A DNA stretch of 48,046 nt from Terriglobia bacterium (GTDB taxonomy: Bacteria > Acidobacteriota > Terriglobia > Bryobacterales > Bryobacteraceae): assembly GCA_020073365.1 (NCBI GenBank), contig JAIQFL010000039.1, positions 1 through 48,046 of the forward strand, in the 5' to 3' direction. How positions within the stretch are numbered: position 1 is the stretch's first letter; each line of letters opens with the position of its first letter. A program made the translations under genes and the position numbers. Below are positions 26,064-35,260 of this stretch, in pieces. The notes beneath the pieces were generated by a model. That model did no database searches. It was not told the origin of the DNA and saw only the letters and a list, made by a program, of their open reading frames with translations.

Positions 26064-26971
26064 ACGTTTCGGAAATGGTCGTAGCCCAGCGGCGCGAGCG
26101 GTACGCCGTCGTACTCCACCGCGCCGGGGCGTCCTCTGCGCATGGTACCAATTCGAGCGAGCGGCAGTCCTTCAAATTCGAGGGGCACTGAGGCTCGCGC
26201 CGGCAGCGTGAACAGCAACTCGTAGTCCTCGCCGCCGTGCATTGCCTGCTCCAAGGTTGCTCCCGGAAAAACCGGCGGCGTCCAGATCTGCGCGCTCAAG
26301 CCCGAGGCCAGGCACAGACGGCGGAGATCGAGCGACAACCCGTCACTCAAATCCATGGCGGCGGTGGCCCCCAATTCGGACCGCAGAAAGCGGCCCAGCG
26401 CGATCCGCGGTTCGGGATGCAGGTGGCGTTTCCATGCGTTTCCTCTGCCCCTGGCCAGTCCCAAAGCCGATCCGCCCAGCGCTCCCGAGACGTAGATCGC
26501 GTTGCCCGCGCGCGCTCCGTCACGCCGTAGCGCCCGGCCGCGGGGCACCGTGCCCACGACCACGATGTCACACATGCATTTGTCGCTATGCGCCAGATCT
26601 CCGCCCAGGAGCGGCGCGTTCTCGCGGGCGGCCAAGCGCAGCAGGCCGCGGTAAAAGCCGTCCACCCATCGCGAACCGGCCCAGGGCGCCAGGGCCAGCG
26701 AGACCAGGCAGAATCGCGGCTCCCCGCCCATGGCCGCAATGTCGCTCAATCCTCGCGCCAGAGCTTTCCACCCGACGTCTTGCGCCCTGTGGGTGGCGCG
26801 GAAATGTACGTCCTCGATCAGCATGTCGGTGGTGAGAAGCAGGTCCTCGGCGGCGCCGCGCGCGCGGAAGATGGCGCAATCATCCCCGATGCCCAGGATC
26901 GCGCCGGAGCCGGGCGGCAGAGCTACCCGTTTGCGAATTCGCTCGATGAGATCCAGCTCGCTGTTCGCCAT
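26060..26971 (-). CDS. thiL: Thiamine-monophosphate kinase
   Basis: Phosphorylates thiamine monophosphate to thiamine pyrophosphate with ATP in the cytoplasm. The 303 residues begin ELDLIERIRKRVALPPGSG and contain LGIGDDCAIF and LLLTTDMLIEDVHFRATH, which hold the Mg2+/phosphate-binding aspartates. Further on are KALARGLSDIAAMGGEPRF, LLGGDLAHSD and AAMDLSDGLSLDLRRLC, all family hallmarks. It starts 6 bp after the TolC-like gene and overlaps the methyltransferase, so it is inside the efflux transcript, though functionally unrelated. Confidence 0.94.
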   Translation of the reverse strand: MANSELDLIERIRKRVALPPGSGAILGIGDDCAIFRARGAAEDLLLTTDMLIEDVHFRATHRAQDVGWKALARGLSDIAAMGGEPRFCLVSLALAPWAGSRWVDGFYRGLLRLAARENAPLLGGDLAHSDKCMCDIVVVGTVPRGRALRRDGARAGNAIYVSGALGGSALGLARGRGNAWKRHLHPEPRIALGRFLRSELGATAAMDLSDGLSLDLRRLCLASGLSAQIWTPPVFPGATLEQAMHGGEDYELLFTLPARASVPLEFEGLPLARIGTMRRGRPGAVEYDGVPLAPLGYDHFRNV

Positions 26972-26976
26972 TTTAG

Positions 26977-28228
26977 CTACGGGATGGCTTCCCTCCCCAC
27001 GGCCATGTTCAACTGTCCCGCGGCGGTCAGGTATGCCCCCACGAGGTTGATGTACGCCACCTCCGTCGCGCGGTAGTCTTTCTGCGCATCCAGGTAATCC
27101 ACCAGCGCCGCCTGCCCGCGCTGGTAGGAAAAGGACATCGTATCGCGAATGCGCCGCGCCGTCTCCAGATACCCGTCCGCCGCGGTGTACGGCCGCAACA
27201 GGCTTACCGAGCTCAGGAGCGTGAAATACGCCGAGTCCACGTCGCTGAACACCTGCGCCTGGGCCGCGTCTCTCTGCCGCTGGGCATGAGCGATGTCAAT
27301 CTCGGTTCGCGCCTTCTCTCCCTGGTTCCGGTCGAAAATCCGCAGCGGGATGCTGACGCTCACTCCCATGTAAGCAGGGATGGGCGGATTGCGCCCCAGG
27401 TCCATGGCGAAGGTGGGATCGGTGGAACCATTGGCCACCGCCAGTTTGTGATCGGTGCCGGCCTTTTCCACGGCAAGCATGGCGGCCCGCAGATCCGGCC
27501 GCGCCGCCAGCGCCATGGTATGAAAATCGTCCAGCGCCAGAATCTGGTCTTTGAACTCGAAAGGACCGGTGACGTCGAACTGGTCCACCGGCGTGCGCTC
27601 GTTCAGCAGCATCAGCAGCGTGATTTTCGCCGTCCGCGAGTTCACCAGCGCCGTCTGGAAGTCGGATTCGTGCTGCACCCGCTGCAGCATGATGCGGTCC
27701 AGGTCCACGCGCGCGATGTCGCCGGACCGGAAGCGGTCGCGGTTGATGACCAGTTCCTTATCGAAATAGTCCATGTTCTCCCTGGCATTGGCCAGCAGGG
27801 CCTTGGCCTGCAGCGTCTGCACAAAGGCGGTGCGCAGGGCTGAACAGCAGACTGCGCTCCAGGTCCTGCTGCTGCGATTCCGCGATCGCCGTCCCCTTCT
27901 GCGCGCTTTCGAGGCGCAGTTCCCGCTTATGCTGCCGCTCGTGCAGATAGTCGAACGACACCAGCGGCAGCGCGAACCCGAACGGGCGATACGGGTTGCC
28001 GTTGAACGGTTGGATCTGGTCGAGCAGCCCTGTGATGTTGGGATTCGGCCGCAGGAAGGCCGTAATCTCAGCGGCCTTCGATTCCTGAATATTGAGCAGC
28101 CCGGCGCGCAGGTTGGGATTGGCCGCGCGAAACTTGTCCTCCACCTGCTGCCAGGTGAGCGCCGTCTGCGCGGCCGCGCCGCCTGCTATCAACAGGCTCA
28201 GAGATAGATATCGGATCATGCACCGCAT
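26977..28228 (-). pseudogene. TolC-family outer-membrane efflux protein, frameshifted
   Basis: One gene in two frames: 28228 down to about 27840 (signal peptide ending GGAAAQ, then LTWQQVEDKFRAANPNL, the usual outer-membrane efflux start), and about 27838 down to 26977 (VQTLQAKALLANARENMDYF onwards to TAAGQLNMAVG). Just after LERSLLFS the sequence AGCCCTGCGC has one extra C; removing it gives LRTAFVQTLQAKAL and restores a ~415-residue TolC/CzcC-like protein. It is the outer-membrane channel expected for the RND pump encoded upstream. The shift may be decay or a sequencing error in a short C run. Confidence 0.85.
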
Positions 28229-28294
28229 TTTTGACTGCCTCTGGTAAAGAAAACGTTGGTAGGCGAAACCGCCTGCCCCACATTGTTCTGAGTT

Positions 28295-31200
28295 CTAAAC
28301 TTGCAACGTATCGCCGTCGCGCGCCACCAGCGCGTAAAGCACCGGCGATAGAAAGATCGATAGCAGCAGCCGCGACGCCAGTCCCGCCACAATCACGATG
28401 GCGAACGGCTTCTGCGAGTCGCTGCCGATTCCCGTGGACATGGCCGCCGGCAGCAGGCCGAAACAGGCCACCAGCGCCGTCATCATGATGGGCCGCAGCC
28501 GCAGCAGCGACGCCTCCAGCGTCGCCGTGGGAATGTCCCGGCCCTCCAGCCGCAGCTTGTTGATGAAGGAATACAGAATCACGCTGGTCTGCACCGCCAC
28601 CCCCATCAACGCCGCGAACCCCAGCATGGAAGAGACGCTGAAATTGGTGTGCGTCAGGCAAAGCGCAAGCAGGCCGCCCACCGGTCCGGTCACCACCACG
28701 CCGAGGAAAATGATCAGCGGAAATTTCAGATTTCCGTACAGCGCGAATAGAATCAGGAGAATCAGCAGGACCGTCAGCGGCAGGATGATCTTCATCTGCT
28801 CCTGCGATGCCAGGTACTCTTTATACTCCCCGCCCCAATCGAAGCTATAGTCGATGGGCAGTTTCACGGCGGCGTCCACCTTGCGCCGCGCCTCGCCCAC
28901 CGCGCTGGCCAGGTCGCGCCCCTCCACGCTGAATTGCACCCCGATGTAGCGGGAGTTCGATTCGCGATAAATAAAGGACGCGCCGTTCTCCACGTGGATG
29001 GCGCAAAACTGGCTCAGCGGCAGGTTCTGGCCGTCGGGCGTCGCGATCAGCAGGTTCTTGATGGCGTTCTCGTCGCTGCGGTACGGCTCCTGCATGCGCA
29101 CGATCAGGTCGAACTGCCGCTCCCCCTGAATCACCTGCGTGGCCGCTTTACCGCCCATGGCCGTCTCCACCATGGTGTTCACGTCGCTCACGTTCAATCC
29201 GTAGCGCGCCAGCTTGGCCCGGTCGGGAGTAATGGTCAGGCTCGGCTGGCCCAGTTCCCGAACCACGGTGATGTCCGTGATGCCCGGTATCTTCGAGAGA
29301 ATGCTCTTCGCCTGGTACGCTTTTTCTTCCAGCGTCGCCAGGTCCTGGCCGAAAATCTTCACCGCCAGCGCGCTTTTCAGCCCCGTCTCCGCCTCGTCCA
29401 CCGCGTCTTCTGCCGGCTGCGTGTAGTTGAAGATGATCCCTGGAAAGGACGCCAGCTTCTTCTGCACTGCCTCGATCAGTTGCGGCTTGGTGCGGATCGA
29501 GCTCTTCCAGGATTGGTCCGAATAGGGCTTCAGCCCCACGTAGAATTCGTTGTTGAAGAAGCCGATGGGATCGGTGCCATCGTCCGGCCGCCCCAGTTCG
29601 TTCGCCACCGTGGTCACCTGCGGAAAACTCAGCAGGATATTGCGAATCTCGGGCGAGAGCCTGGAGGCCTCTTCAAAGGAAATGGTGTAGGGAGTGGTCG
29701 CCCGCACCCACAGCGCCCCTTCGTCCAGGTGGGGCATGAACTCCCCGCCGATCAACGGAATCAGCAGCAGCGAGCACCCGAAGATCGCCAGGATCAAGGT
29801 CACCGTTATCAGCCGGTTGCGCAGGCACGAACCCAGCATCCGCCCGTATCCGTTGCGAATCCATTCATAAACCACGACGCGCGGCTCGTGAATGTGTTTG
29901 CGCATGAAGAACGAGCACAGCACCGGCAACAGCGTCAACGCGCACAGCAGCGACCCCAACAGCGCGAACGACATGGTATCGGCCATGGGCTGGAACAGCC
30001 GCCCCGAAGGCCCCGCCAGCACGTAGATGGGAAGGTATCCCGCGATGATCACTGCGATGGCGTAGAAGATGGGCCGCTCCACGTCATGCGCCGCCGCGCG
30101 GATGACGTCCACCACGTTGTAGTGTTCGTCCCGGTGGCGCGCCGCCAGTTCGCGGAAAATATTCTCCACCATCACCACCGCGCCATCCACGATGATGCCG
30201 AAATCGATGGCGCCGATGGAGAGCAGGTTGGCCGGAATGTGCCGCCAGTCCAGGCAGATGAACGAGAACAACAGCGCAAACGGAATGGTGGCCGCCACGA
30301 TCAGCGCCGTCCGCACGCTGAACAGGAAAAGACCGAGAATCACCAGCACCAGCAATATGCCGCGCAGCAGGTTGTTTTCCACCGTCTTGGTGGTCTCCTC
30401 GATCAGGCCCTGCCGGTCGTAGTACGGGACCACCTTCACGTCCGGCGGCAGCACGTGCTCATTCAACTCCTTGGTCATGGCCTCGACGCGCCGCAGAATC
30501 ACCTGCGCCTGCTCGCCGACGCGCATCAGGATGACGCCTTCCACCGCCTCGCCCTGCTTCATGTAGCCGAACTGCCCGAGCCGCGGCGCGTAGCCGATCT
30601 GCACTTTCGCGATGTCCTTCACGTAGACCGGGATGCCGCCCTTCTGCTGCAACACAATGTTGCCGATGTCCGCCGTATCGCGCACCAGGCCCAGCCCGCG
30701 GATGTAATAAAACTGCCCACCCTGCGAATAAAACCCGCCGCCCGCGTTGGCATTGTTGTTCCCCAGTTGTTGCGCCACCTGCGGCACGTTGATGCCGTAG
30801 GCGAACAGCTTGTTGGGGTCCAGCAGCACCTGGTATTGCATGGTGGTGCCGCCGAAGCCGGAATCGTCCGCCACCCCCTGAATGGAACGGTAGTGCCGCT
30901 CCAGCACCCACTCCTCGAGAATCTTCAGATCCTGCGGCGAGCGGTCTGTGCTCTGTAAGACGTACCGATAGATCAAGCCGCTGGGACTGAACAGGGGCGA
31001 AAGCGAGGCCTGCAGCCCGGACGGGATCGAGGCATTACCCACCCGCTCGAAAGCCTGCTCCCGCACGAAGTACGGGTTGGCGCCGTACTCGAAGTTCATC
31101 TGCACCGAAGAGAGGCCGTACAGCGAAATGGAGCGCAGCGAATCCAGTTGCGGGATGCCGTTCATCTCGATTTCGATGGGAATGGTGACCAGCCGCTCCA

Positions 31201-31381
31201 GCTCCTCGGCCGCGTGTCCCGGCCACTGCGTGATGATCACCACGTGCGGCGGCGAAAGATCCGGATAGGCGTCGATGGGCAGCTTCTGAAACGAGAGCGC
31301 GCCATAGATCATCAGGGCCACGGAGGCAATCACGATAACGAACCGCTGCCTGAGGGCGAAGGAGACTAGTTTCGCGATCAT
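28295..31381 (-). CDS. Heavy-metal efflux RND pump, CzcA/CusA family
   Basis: A 1028-residue inner-membrane proton-driven pump. Twelve hydrophobic segments are grouped as one plus a periplasmic loop, twice, e.g. FVIVIASVALMIYGALSF at the start and LPLTVLLILLILFALYGNLK in the second half. The TM4 motif AIDFGIIVDGAVVMVEN keeps the D-F-G-x(3)-D-x(6)-E proton-relay residues typical of metal-exporting RND pumps (HME type). KLPIDAYPDLSPPHV and ITQWPGHAAEELERLVTIPI are also family marks. It is intact, although its adaptor and outer-membrane partner are both frameshifted. The metal cannot be read; Cu, Zn, Co or Ni are all possible. Confidence 0.95.
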   Translation of the reverse strand: MIAKLVSFALRQRFVIVIASVALMIYGALSFQKLPIDAYPDLSPPHVVIITQWPGHAAEELERLVTIPIEIEMNGIPQLDSLRSISLYGLSSVQMNFEYGANPYFVREQAFERVGNASIPSGLQASLSPLFSPSGLIYRYVLQSTDRSPQDLKILEEWVLERHYRSIQGVADDSGFGGTTMQYQVLLDPNKLFAYGINVPQVAQQLGNNNANAGGGFYSQGGQFYYIRGLGLVRDTADIGNIVLQQKGGIPVYVKDIAKVQIGYAPRLGQFGYMKQGEAVEGVILMRVGEQAQVILRRVEAMTKELNEHVLPPDVKVVPYYDRQGLIEETTKTVENNLLRGILLVLVILGLFLFSVRTALIVAATIPFALLFSFICLDWRHIPANLLSIGAIDFGIIVDGAVVMVENIFRELAARHRDEHYNVVDVIRAAAHDVERPIFYAIAVIIAGYLPIYVLAGPSGRLFQPMADTMSFALLGSLLCALTLLPVLCSFFMRKHIHEPRVVVYEWIRNGYGRMLGSCLRNRLITVTLILAIFGCSLLLIPLIGGEFMPHLDEGALWVRATTPYTISFEEASRLSPEIRNILLSFPQVTTVANELGRPDDGTDPIGFFNNEFYVGLKPYSDQSWKSSIRTKPQLIEAVQKKLASFPGIIFNYTQPAEDAVDEAETGLKSALAVKIFGQDLATLEEKAYQAKSILSKIPGITDITVVRELGQPSLTITPDRAKLARYGLNVSDVNTMVETAMGGKAATQVIQGERQFDLIVRMQEPYRSDENAIKNLLIATPDGQNLPLSQFCAIHVENGASFIYRESNSRYIGVQFSVEGRDLASAVGEARRKVDAAVKLPIDYSFDWGGEYKEYLASQEQMKIILPLTVLLILLILFALYGNLKFPLIIFLGVVVTGPVGGLLALCLTHTNFSVSSMLGFAALMGVAVQTSVILYSFINKLRLEGRDIPTATLEASLLRLRPIMMTALVACFGLLPAAMSTGIGSDSQKPFAIVIVAGLASRLLLSIFLSPVLYALVARDGDTLQV

Positions 31382-31393
31382 TCTGTTGGCGCC

Positions 31394-32571
31394 CTATTTG
31401 ATGGTGTTGGCGAACTGCAGGAACAGGCTGCCGTCCGACACCACCGTCTCGCCCTCCCGCACTCCGCTCGAGATCGCCACCAGGCCGTCCTGCTGCCCCG
31501 CGATGGTAACGCTGCGCTGCGCGAACTTGCCCGGTTCCGATTGCACGTAGACCATCGGTTCGTTCTTGTCGTCTCGCAGCACTGCCGAAATCGGCACGAC
31601 CAGCATGTGGCTGCGGATCCCCGTGTGCACCACGGCATCCACAAACATGTCCTTTTTCAGCAGCCCGCCCGGATTCTGCGTCACCACGCGGACCGGCGTA
31701 GTGCGCGTACTCGGGTCCACGAACGATCCGATGTAGGAAACCTTGCCCCGGAAACTGCGATCGAACGAGGGATTGGTTTCGTCTACCGGGTCCCCGCTCT
31801 TCACGGAAGGCAGGTCGCGATCGAAAATGTGTCCCTGCACCCAAACGGTGGAAACATCGCTGATGGCGAAGCACACGGTCTGGCCCGCCTGAATCACCAT
31901 GCCCGGCGAGACCAGTTTCTGCACGATCACGCCGGAGATTGGCGAGCGCACCGCGAGTTCGGTGTTGACCGGCGATCCCTGCTTCTCCGCCGCGTCGATG
32001 TCCTGCGTGGTGATGCCGAAGATGCGCAGCGCCTGCAGGCTGTTCTGCACGTCGGTGGTGGCGTCGTTGTAGTCCGCCTCGCTGGCCTGGTAATCCTTGA
32101 GGGGGATCGCGCCGCGGTCCAGCAGTTCCTTCATTCGGTCGACGATCCGTTTGTTGTACGCCTCGCGGTTGCGCGCCTTGCGGTACGCGGCAATGGCGTT
32201 GGCCACGTCGGGACTGGAGACGTACAGCAGCGGCTGGTCCTTTTGCACGGGGTGCCGAGGTCCACCAAAATCCGCGAAATCGGGCCGTTCGCCTGCGTGA
32301 TAGCCTGCGTGGTGTGGTCCGCGTCCCAGTCGACGGTTCCGGTGGTATGAATGGCCACCGGCCAGTTGGCGGTCCGCACCTCGGTGGTTTTCAGGCGGGC
32401 CAGTTGGTCCGGCGGCACGGTGAACAAGCCGGGCTGGTCGTTCTTCGCCTCTTCGGAAGGCTTGTACTCCGCTGGCTGCGCCCTATGGCAGGCCGGCAGC
32501 AGCCACACCAGCGCCAATCCCAAAGTCAGCGGCAAAAGCCGCCTGCGACAGCTCACGATTTCAGCCGTCAT
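31394..32571 (-). pseudogene. Periplasmic adaptor (CusB/CzcB-like lipoprotein), frameshifted
   Basis: The membrane-fusion partner of the RND pump, in two frames. The first part (from ATG 32571, with AGGAGAAG upstream) has a lipoprotein signal (LTLGLALVWLLPAC) and runs to ISRILVDLGTP. The second (to 31394) continues VQKDQPLLYVSSPDVANAI, then the barrel domain (ELAVRSPISGVIVQKLVSPG) and RTTPVRVVTQNPGGLLKKDM. At 32248-32252 one G is missing: ACCCCGTGCAA should read ACCCCGGTGCAA. An upstream in-frame start at 32607 is less likely. It ends 12 bp before the pump gene. Confidence 0.85.
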
Positions 32572-32662
32572 GACGAAATGCTTCTCCTGGTTCCTCTTAG
32601 AAAACAACAGGCTGATCCGCGCCGGATCACCGGTGCGGACCGCCGGAACATTTCGGGAGACC

Positions 32663-32953
32663 CTAAACGACAGGAGGAGCCCGTGAGGGGAAGGGGACCA
32701 GCCGGAGATCAGAAGTGGTTTCGAAGCGTGCGGGCAACGCCAGCCACACCACCTGGAAAACCGGTTCCAACGCCGCCGAAACTCTGGTTTGCACGAACGG
32801 CAGCGGCCCCACGTGGCACAGCAGGCAGCAATGATCGGGAGAATGGTGCGATTCCCTTTCGGCCGAGAGCGCCGAAGACTGCGCCAGCACCGTCACGCAC
32901 AACAGGAGCAGTACAACCACAAGCCTCCTGTCGCAGTGAATAGCGCGCATCAT
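32663..32953 (-). CDS. Small exported Cys/His protein of the efflux operon
   Basis: 96 residues. The signal peptide (RRLVVVLLLLCVTVLAQSS) is followed by HHSPDHCCLLCHVGPLPF, a Cys/His cluster that could bind a metal, and then a hydrophobic segment ending in a proline-rich tail. It is the first gene of the efflux run, with an AGGGGAG ribosome-binding site upstream of the ATG at 32953. The position and Cys/His cluster suggest a metal-sensing or metal-carrying periplasmic protein (DUF2946-like), but that is inference. A possible MerR-type operator lies just upstream. Confidence 0.65.
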   Translation of the reverse strand: MMRAIHCDRRLVVVLLLLCVTVLAQSSALSAERESHHSPDHCCLLCHVGPLPFVQTRVSAALEPVFQVVWLALPARFETTSDLRLVPFPSRAPPVV

Positions 32954-32988
32954 GGTTCCCCGGTCTCCCCTAAATTGCGCACACGTAC

Positions 32989-33020
32989 AGTATAAATTAC
33001 GTACCTTGAAGCGCTAAGGT
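32989..33020 (-). promoter_or_regulatory. Promoter and possible metal-responsive operator of the efflux run
   Basis: On the minus strand TATACT (32989-32994) is a good -10 about 36 bp before the first ATG. Directly upstream is the imperfect dyad ACCTTGAAGCGCTAAGGT (33003-33020). ACCTT...AAGGT half-sites are typical of MerR-family (CueR/ZntR) operators, though here the dyad lies at the -35 side rather than centred between the boxes. No MerR gene is in the window. Confidence 0.4.
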
Positions 33021-33140
33021 TACCAGATCCCCCCGCCGGGCGCAAAGCGCCGGTCCAAGCGGCGGGTCCAAGCAGACCGCAAGACTCTCCCCGGCCCGGC
33101 CCCTGACCCCTGGCCCCTGCGCTCCGATAGGACGACTACG

Positions 33141-33188
33141 TGACCAACCGGCCTCGCGGCCGGGTCAGCACGTACCAGGGGCTATAAT
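33141..33188 (+). promoter_or_regulatory. hicBA promoter with upstream dyad
   Basis: TATAAT at 33183-33188 is a good -10 box, 24 bp before hicB. Upstream, TGACC-AA-CCGGCC-TCGC-GGCCGG-GTCA (33141-33167) is a near-perfect dyad, a plausible site for HicB autorepression. The remainder of 33021-33140 shows only short GC-rich repeats. Confidence 0.5.
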
Positions 33189-33212
33189 ATCGGCTGGGGG
33201 GCCGCAAGACCG

Positions 33213-33437
33213 ATGGAAACAATCTCGCCGGAATCGATCCCCATCGCCCTAGGGCAAGAAGACGACGGCCGTTGGTGGGCCGACATTGAATCCATGCCCG
33301 GGGTGATGGCCTACGGTTCAACTCGCGAGGCGGCGATTTCAGCCGTCCGGGCGCTGGCTCTGCGTGTTGCCGCCGACTGCATTGACCATGGGGAGGAAGT
33401 CCCGCCGCAGTTTGAGAAAGTATTCTCCATCGCATGA
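33213..33437 (+). CDS. hicB: HicB-family antitoxin
   Basis: 74 residues with the partial RNase H-like fold of HicB: IPIALGQEDDGRWWADIESM, then PGVMAYGSTREAAISAVRAL. This is the typical 'x-E-D-G-x-W-x-A-x-I-x-x-x-P-G...G-x-T-x-x-E-A' pattern. It neutralises the toxin encoded next and, in the family, represses its own promoter. The gene overlaps hicA by 4 bp. The antitoxin-first order is the less common arrangement but is well known. Confidence 0.88.
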   Translation: METISPESIPIALGQEDDGRWWADIESMPGVMAYGSTREAAISAVRALALRVAADCIDHGEEVPPQFEKVFSIA

Positions 33438-33646
33438 GCCGTTGGCCATCGGTGAAGGCGAAACAGCTCTTGGCGGCATTGCTCCGAATCGGATGGGCAG
33501 TCGCTTGGCAAAACGGGTCTCATCGTCGCCTTAAACGACCAGGCTGGCCGAACTACACGTTGGCCTTCCATGACAACGAAGAGGTCGGTCCCGGCCTTCT
33601 CGCGCAGATCGCCAAGAAAACGGGGCTGCGCCCGGAAGACTTATAG
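33434..33646 (+). CDS. hicA: HicA-family mRNA interferase toxin
   Basis: 70 residues with a double-stranded RNA-binding-like fold. The N-terminus VKAKQLLAALLRIGWAVAWQ and the catalytic segment NGSHRRLKRPG contain the conserved Gly-Ser-His of HicA; the C-terminus VGPGLLAQIAKKTGLRPEDL is the usual closing helix. It cleaves mRNA when HicB is lost. The ATG overlaps the hicB stop (ATGA). This is the only toxin-antitoxin pair in the window that looks complete. Confidence 0.88.
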   Translation: MSRWPSVKAKQLLAALLRIGWAVAWQNGSHRRLKRPGWPNYTLAFHDNEEVGPGLLAQIAKKTGLRPEDL

Positions 33647-33694
33647 CCGATTGTCGCGCCCTGCCAGCGCTTCGGGGACCCTGGCCCAAGCCCC

Positions 33695-34921
33695 CTACTT
33701 CTTCTTCCCCGGCAGGCCCGCGGGGTTTTCATGCGTGCGTTCGCGGAATCCTCCGCGCAGGCTGGCAGCCAGCGAGACCGCCGATTCCCCGAATTTGTCC
33801 CGCAGGCGGTCGGCCGCGGCCAGCGTCTGCTTCCAACGCTCGTGACGCTCCTCGCCCATCAGGCTCAACTGCTCGTCTCCCTCGGCCCAGCCGGAGGCCT
33901 GGACTCCCAATAGGCGCACCGCCGCGCCGGATTTCCAGTTGGAGCGGAAGAGGTCGCGTATTTCTTCGAACAGTTCCGTATCGAGCTGCGTGCCGCGCGC
34001 CACGGAGTGCGCCCGGGTGATGGTAGAGAAATCGGAATACCGCAGCTTGAGCTGAATCGTCCGGGCGTGCAGGTTGTGCTCGCGCAGGCGGCGCCCCACC
34101 ATTTCGCAGAGTCTCGCCAGAGTGGATTCGAGCTGTGCCACGTCGGCGGTGTCTTCCGAGTAGGTGTGCTCGTGGCTGATCGACTTGGGCCCCTCATCCT
34201 CCCCGATTTCGGTGTCGAACCAGCCACCGGCGTCGAGGCCGCGCGATTTTCCGGCCAGCGCCATTCCCCATTTGCCGAAGCGCTGTTCCAGGAAGGCTTC
34301 ATCCAGGCGCGCGAGGTCGCCCACCTTGCGGATGCCCAGCGCATGCAGGTTGCGCTCCGTCACTTTGCCGACGCCCGGCACCTTGCGCACATCCAGCGGC
34401 GCCAGAAACGCGGACTCCTGCCCGGGGATGACCCACAGCACCCCGTTCGGCTTGGCCTGGTCGGAACTGATCTTGGCGACCAGGCGGGATTGGGCGATGC
34501 CGATCGAGCAGTTCAGCCGCGTGGATTCTTTCATGCGGTTGTGCAGCAGGTGCGCCGCGCGCAACGGCGGGCCGTAGAGACGCTCGGTACCGGCCATATC
34601 CAGGTAGGCCTCGTCGATCGAGGCCATCTCCACCAGCGGCGAAAACGCGTGGAGCACTTCGTAGACTTTGTGCGAGTACTCGCGGTAACGCTCCGGGTGG
34701 CCGTCCACAAAGGTGGCCTGCGGGCAGAGCTTGTAGGCGGTGCGAAGCGGCATGGCCGAGTGGACGCCGAACTTACGGGCCGCGTAGGATGCCGCGGAGA
34801 CCACGCCGCGTTCGTCGGGGCGGCCGCCGACCACTACGGGCTTGCCGCGCAGGGAAGGGTCGTACAGTTCTTCCACGGACACGAAGAAGGCGTCCATGTC
34901 GACGTGGAAATAGGTGCGCAT
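33695..34921 (-). CDS. dinB: DNA polymerase IV (Y family)
   Basis: A translesion polymerase of 408 residues. It begins TYFHVDMDAFFVSVEELYDP, has catalytic acidic residues in that segment and in EMASIDEAYLDMAGTERLYG, and the helix-hairpin-helix region VRKVPGVGKVTERNLHALG. The little-finger domain follows (HEHTYSEDTADVAQLESTLA). Length is somewhat above the usual 350-400 because of a C-terminal tail ending in Lys residues. The ATG at 34921 lies right after the truncated toxin stub of the HicB-like locus, so its own promoter may have come with the deletion junction. Confidence 0.94.
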   Translation of the reverse strand: MRTYFHVDMDAFFVSVEELYDPSLRGKPVVVGGRPDERGVVSAASYAARKFGVHSAMPLRTAYKLCPQATFVDGHPERYREYSHKVYEVLHAFSPLVEMASIDEAYLDMAGTERLYGPPLRAAHLLHNRMKESTRLNCSIGIAQSRLVAKISSDQAKPNGVLWVIPGQESAFLAPLDVRKVPGVGKVTERNLHALGIRKVGDLARLDEAFLEQRFGKWGMALAGKSRGLDAGGWFDTEIGEDEGPKSISHEHTYSEDTADVAQLESTLARLCEMVGRRLREHNLHARTIQLKLRYSDFSTITRAHSVARGTQLDTELFEEIRDLFRSNWKSGAAVRLLGVQASGWAEGDEQLSLMGEERHERWKQTLAAADRLRDKFGESAVSLAASLRGGFRERTHENPAGLPGKKK

Positions 34922-34935
34922 TTGGTCGTCTCGGT

Positions 34936-34959
34936 GCGGATGAGGTCAATACGCTTCAT
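34936..34959 (-). pseudogene. HicA-like toxin stub (first 8 codons)
   Basis: The HicB-like gene ends in an ATGA overlap, and the new frame reads MKRIDLIR, the usual start of small HicA toxins ('MKRKDLIxxL'). After eight codons the likeness ends and dinB begins 15 bp further on. The toxin body appears to have been deleted. Confidence 0.55.
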
Positions 34960-35147
34960 TCCACCGCAAGCTCGGCAATGCTGCGGATGCCAGGAATCTC
35001 CCCGATCGTTAAGTCCCGGTACAAGTCACGAAGGTTCTCTTCCAGATTGCTCAACGATTCGCCTTGCGTCAGATAATCAGGGAACTGTTCAAAATAGCCG
35101 AGCCACATCTCCCCTTCTTGCCAGCGTACGTAACGGGCCGTGCTCAT
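34956..35147 (-). CDS. HicB-like antitoxin without its toxin
   Basis: 63 residues: ARYVRWQEGEMWLGYFEQFP, then DYLTQGESLSNLEENLRDLY. This is the short HicB-like type ('W-x-G-Y-x-x-x-x-P-D-Y-x-T-Q-G-x-x-x-x-x-L-x-x-N-L-x-D-L'), usually followed by a HicA toxin in a 4-bp overlap. Here only a toxin stub follows before dinB. It may be an orphan that still represses transcription, or a relic. The 113 bp to the ABC permease stop (35148-35260) show no gene. Confidence 0.78.
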   Translation of the reverse strand: MSTARYVRWQEGEMWLGYFEQFPDYLTQGESLSNLEENLRDLYRDLTIGEIPGIRSIAELAVE

Positions 35148-35260
35148 AAACCAATTCTACTGACTGGTGTCGGACGGCCGGAATGGCCGAGCCGCAAGAC
35201 CAAAACTCGTCAGCATATTCGCAAGCCATACAAATATGTGTGCAAAGCGGTCCACCCTAC

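Noticed and set aside
28934..30958. Long plus-strand open frame opposite the RND pump gene
   Set aside because: Shadow of the pump's codon pattern; the minus strand encodes an unmistakable full-length transporter.
33021..33140. GC-rich stretch with short repeats (GGTCCAAGC twice, CCCCTG runs) considered as an RNA gene
   Set aside because: No tRNA cloverleaf, no conserved RNA motif and no promoter of its own; treated as spacer.
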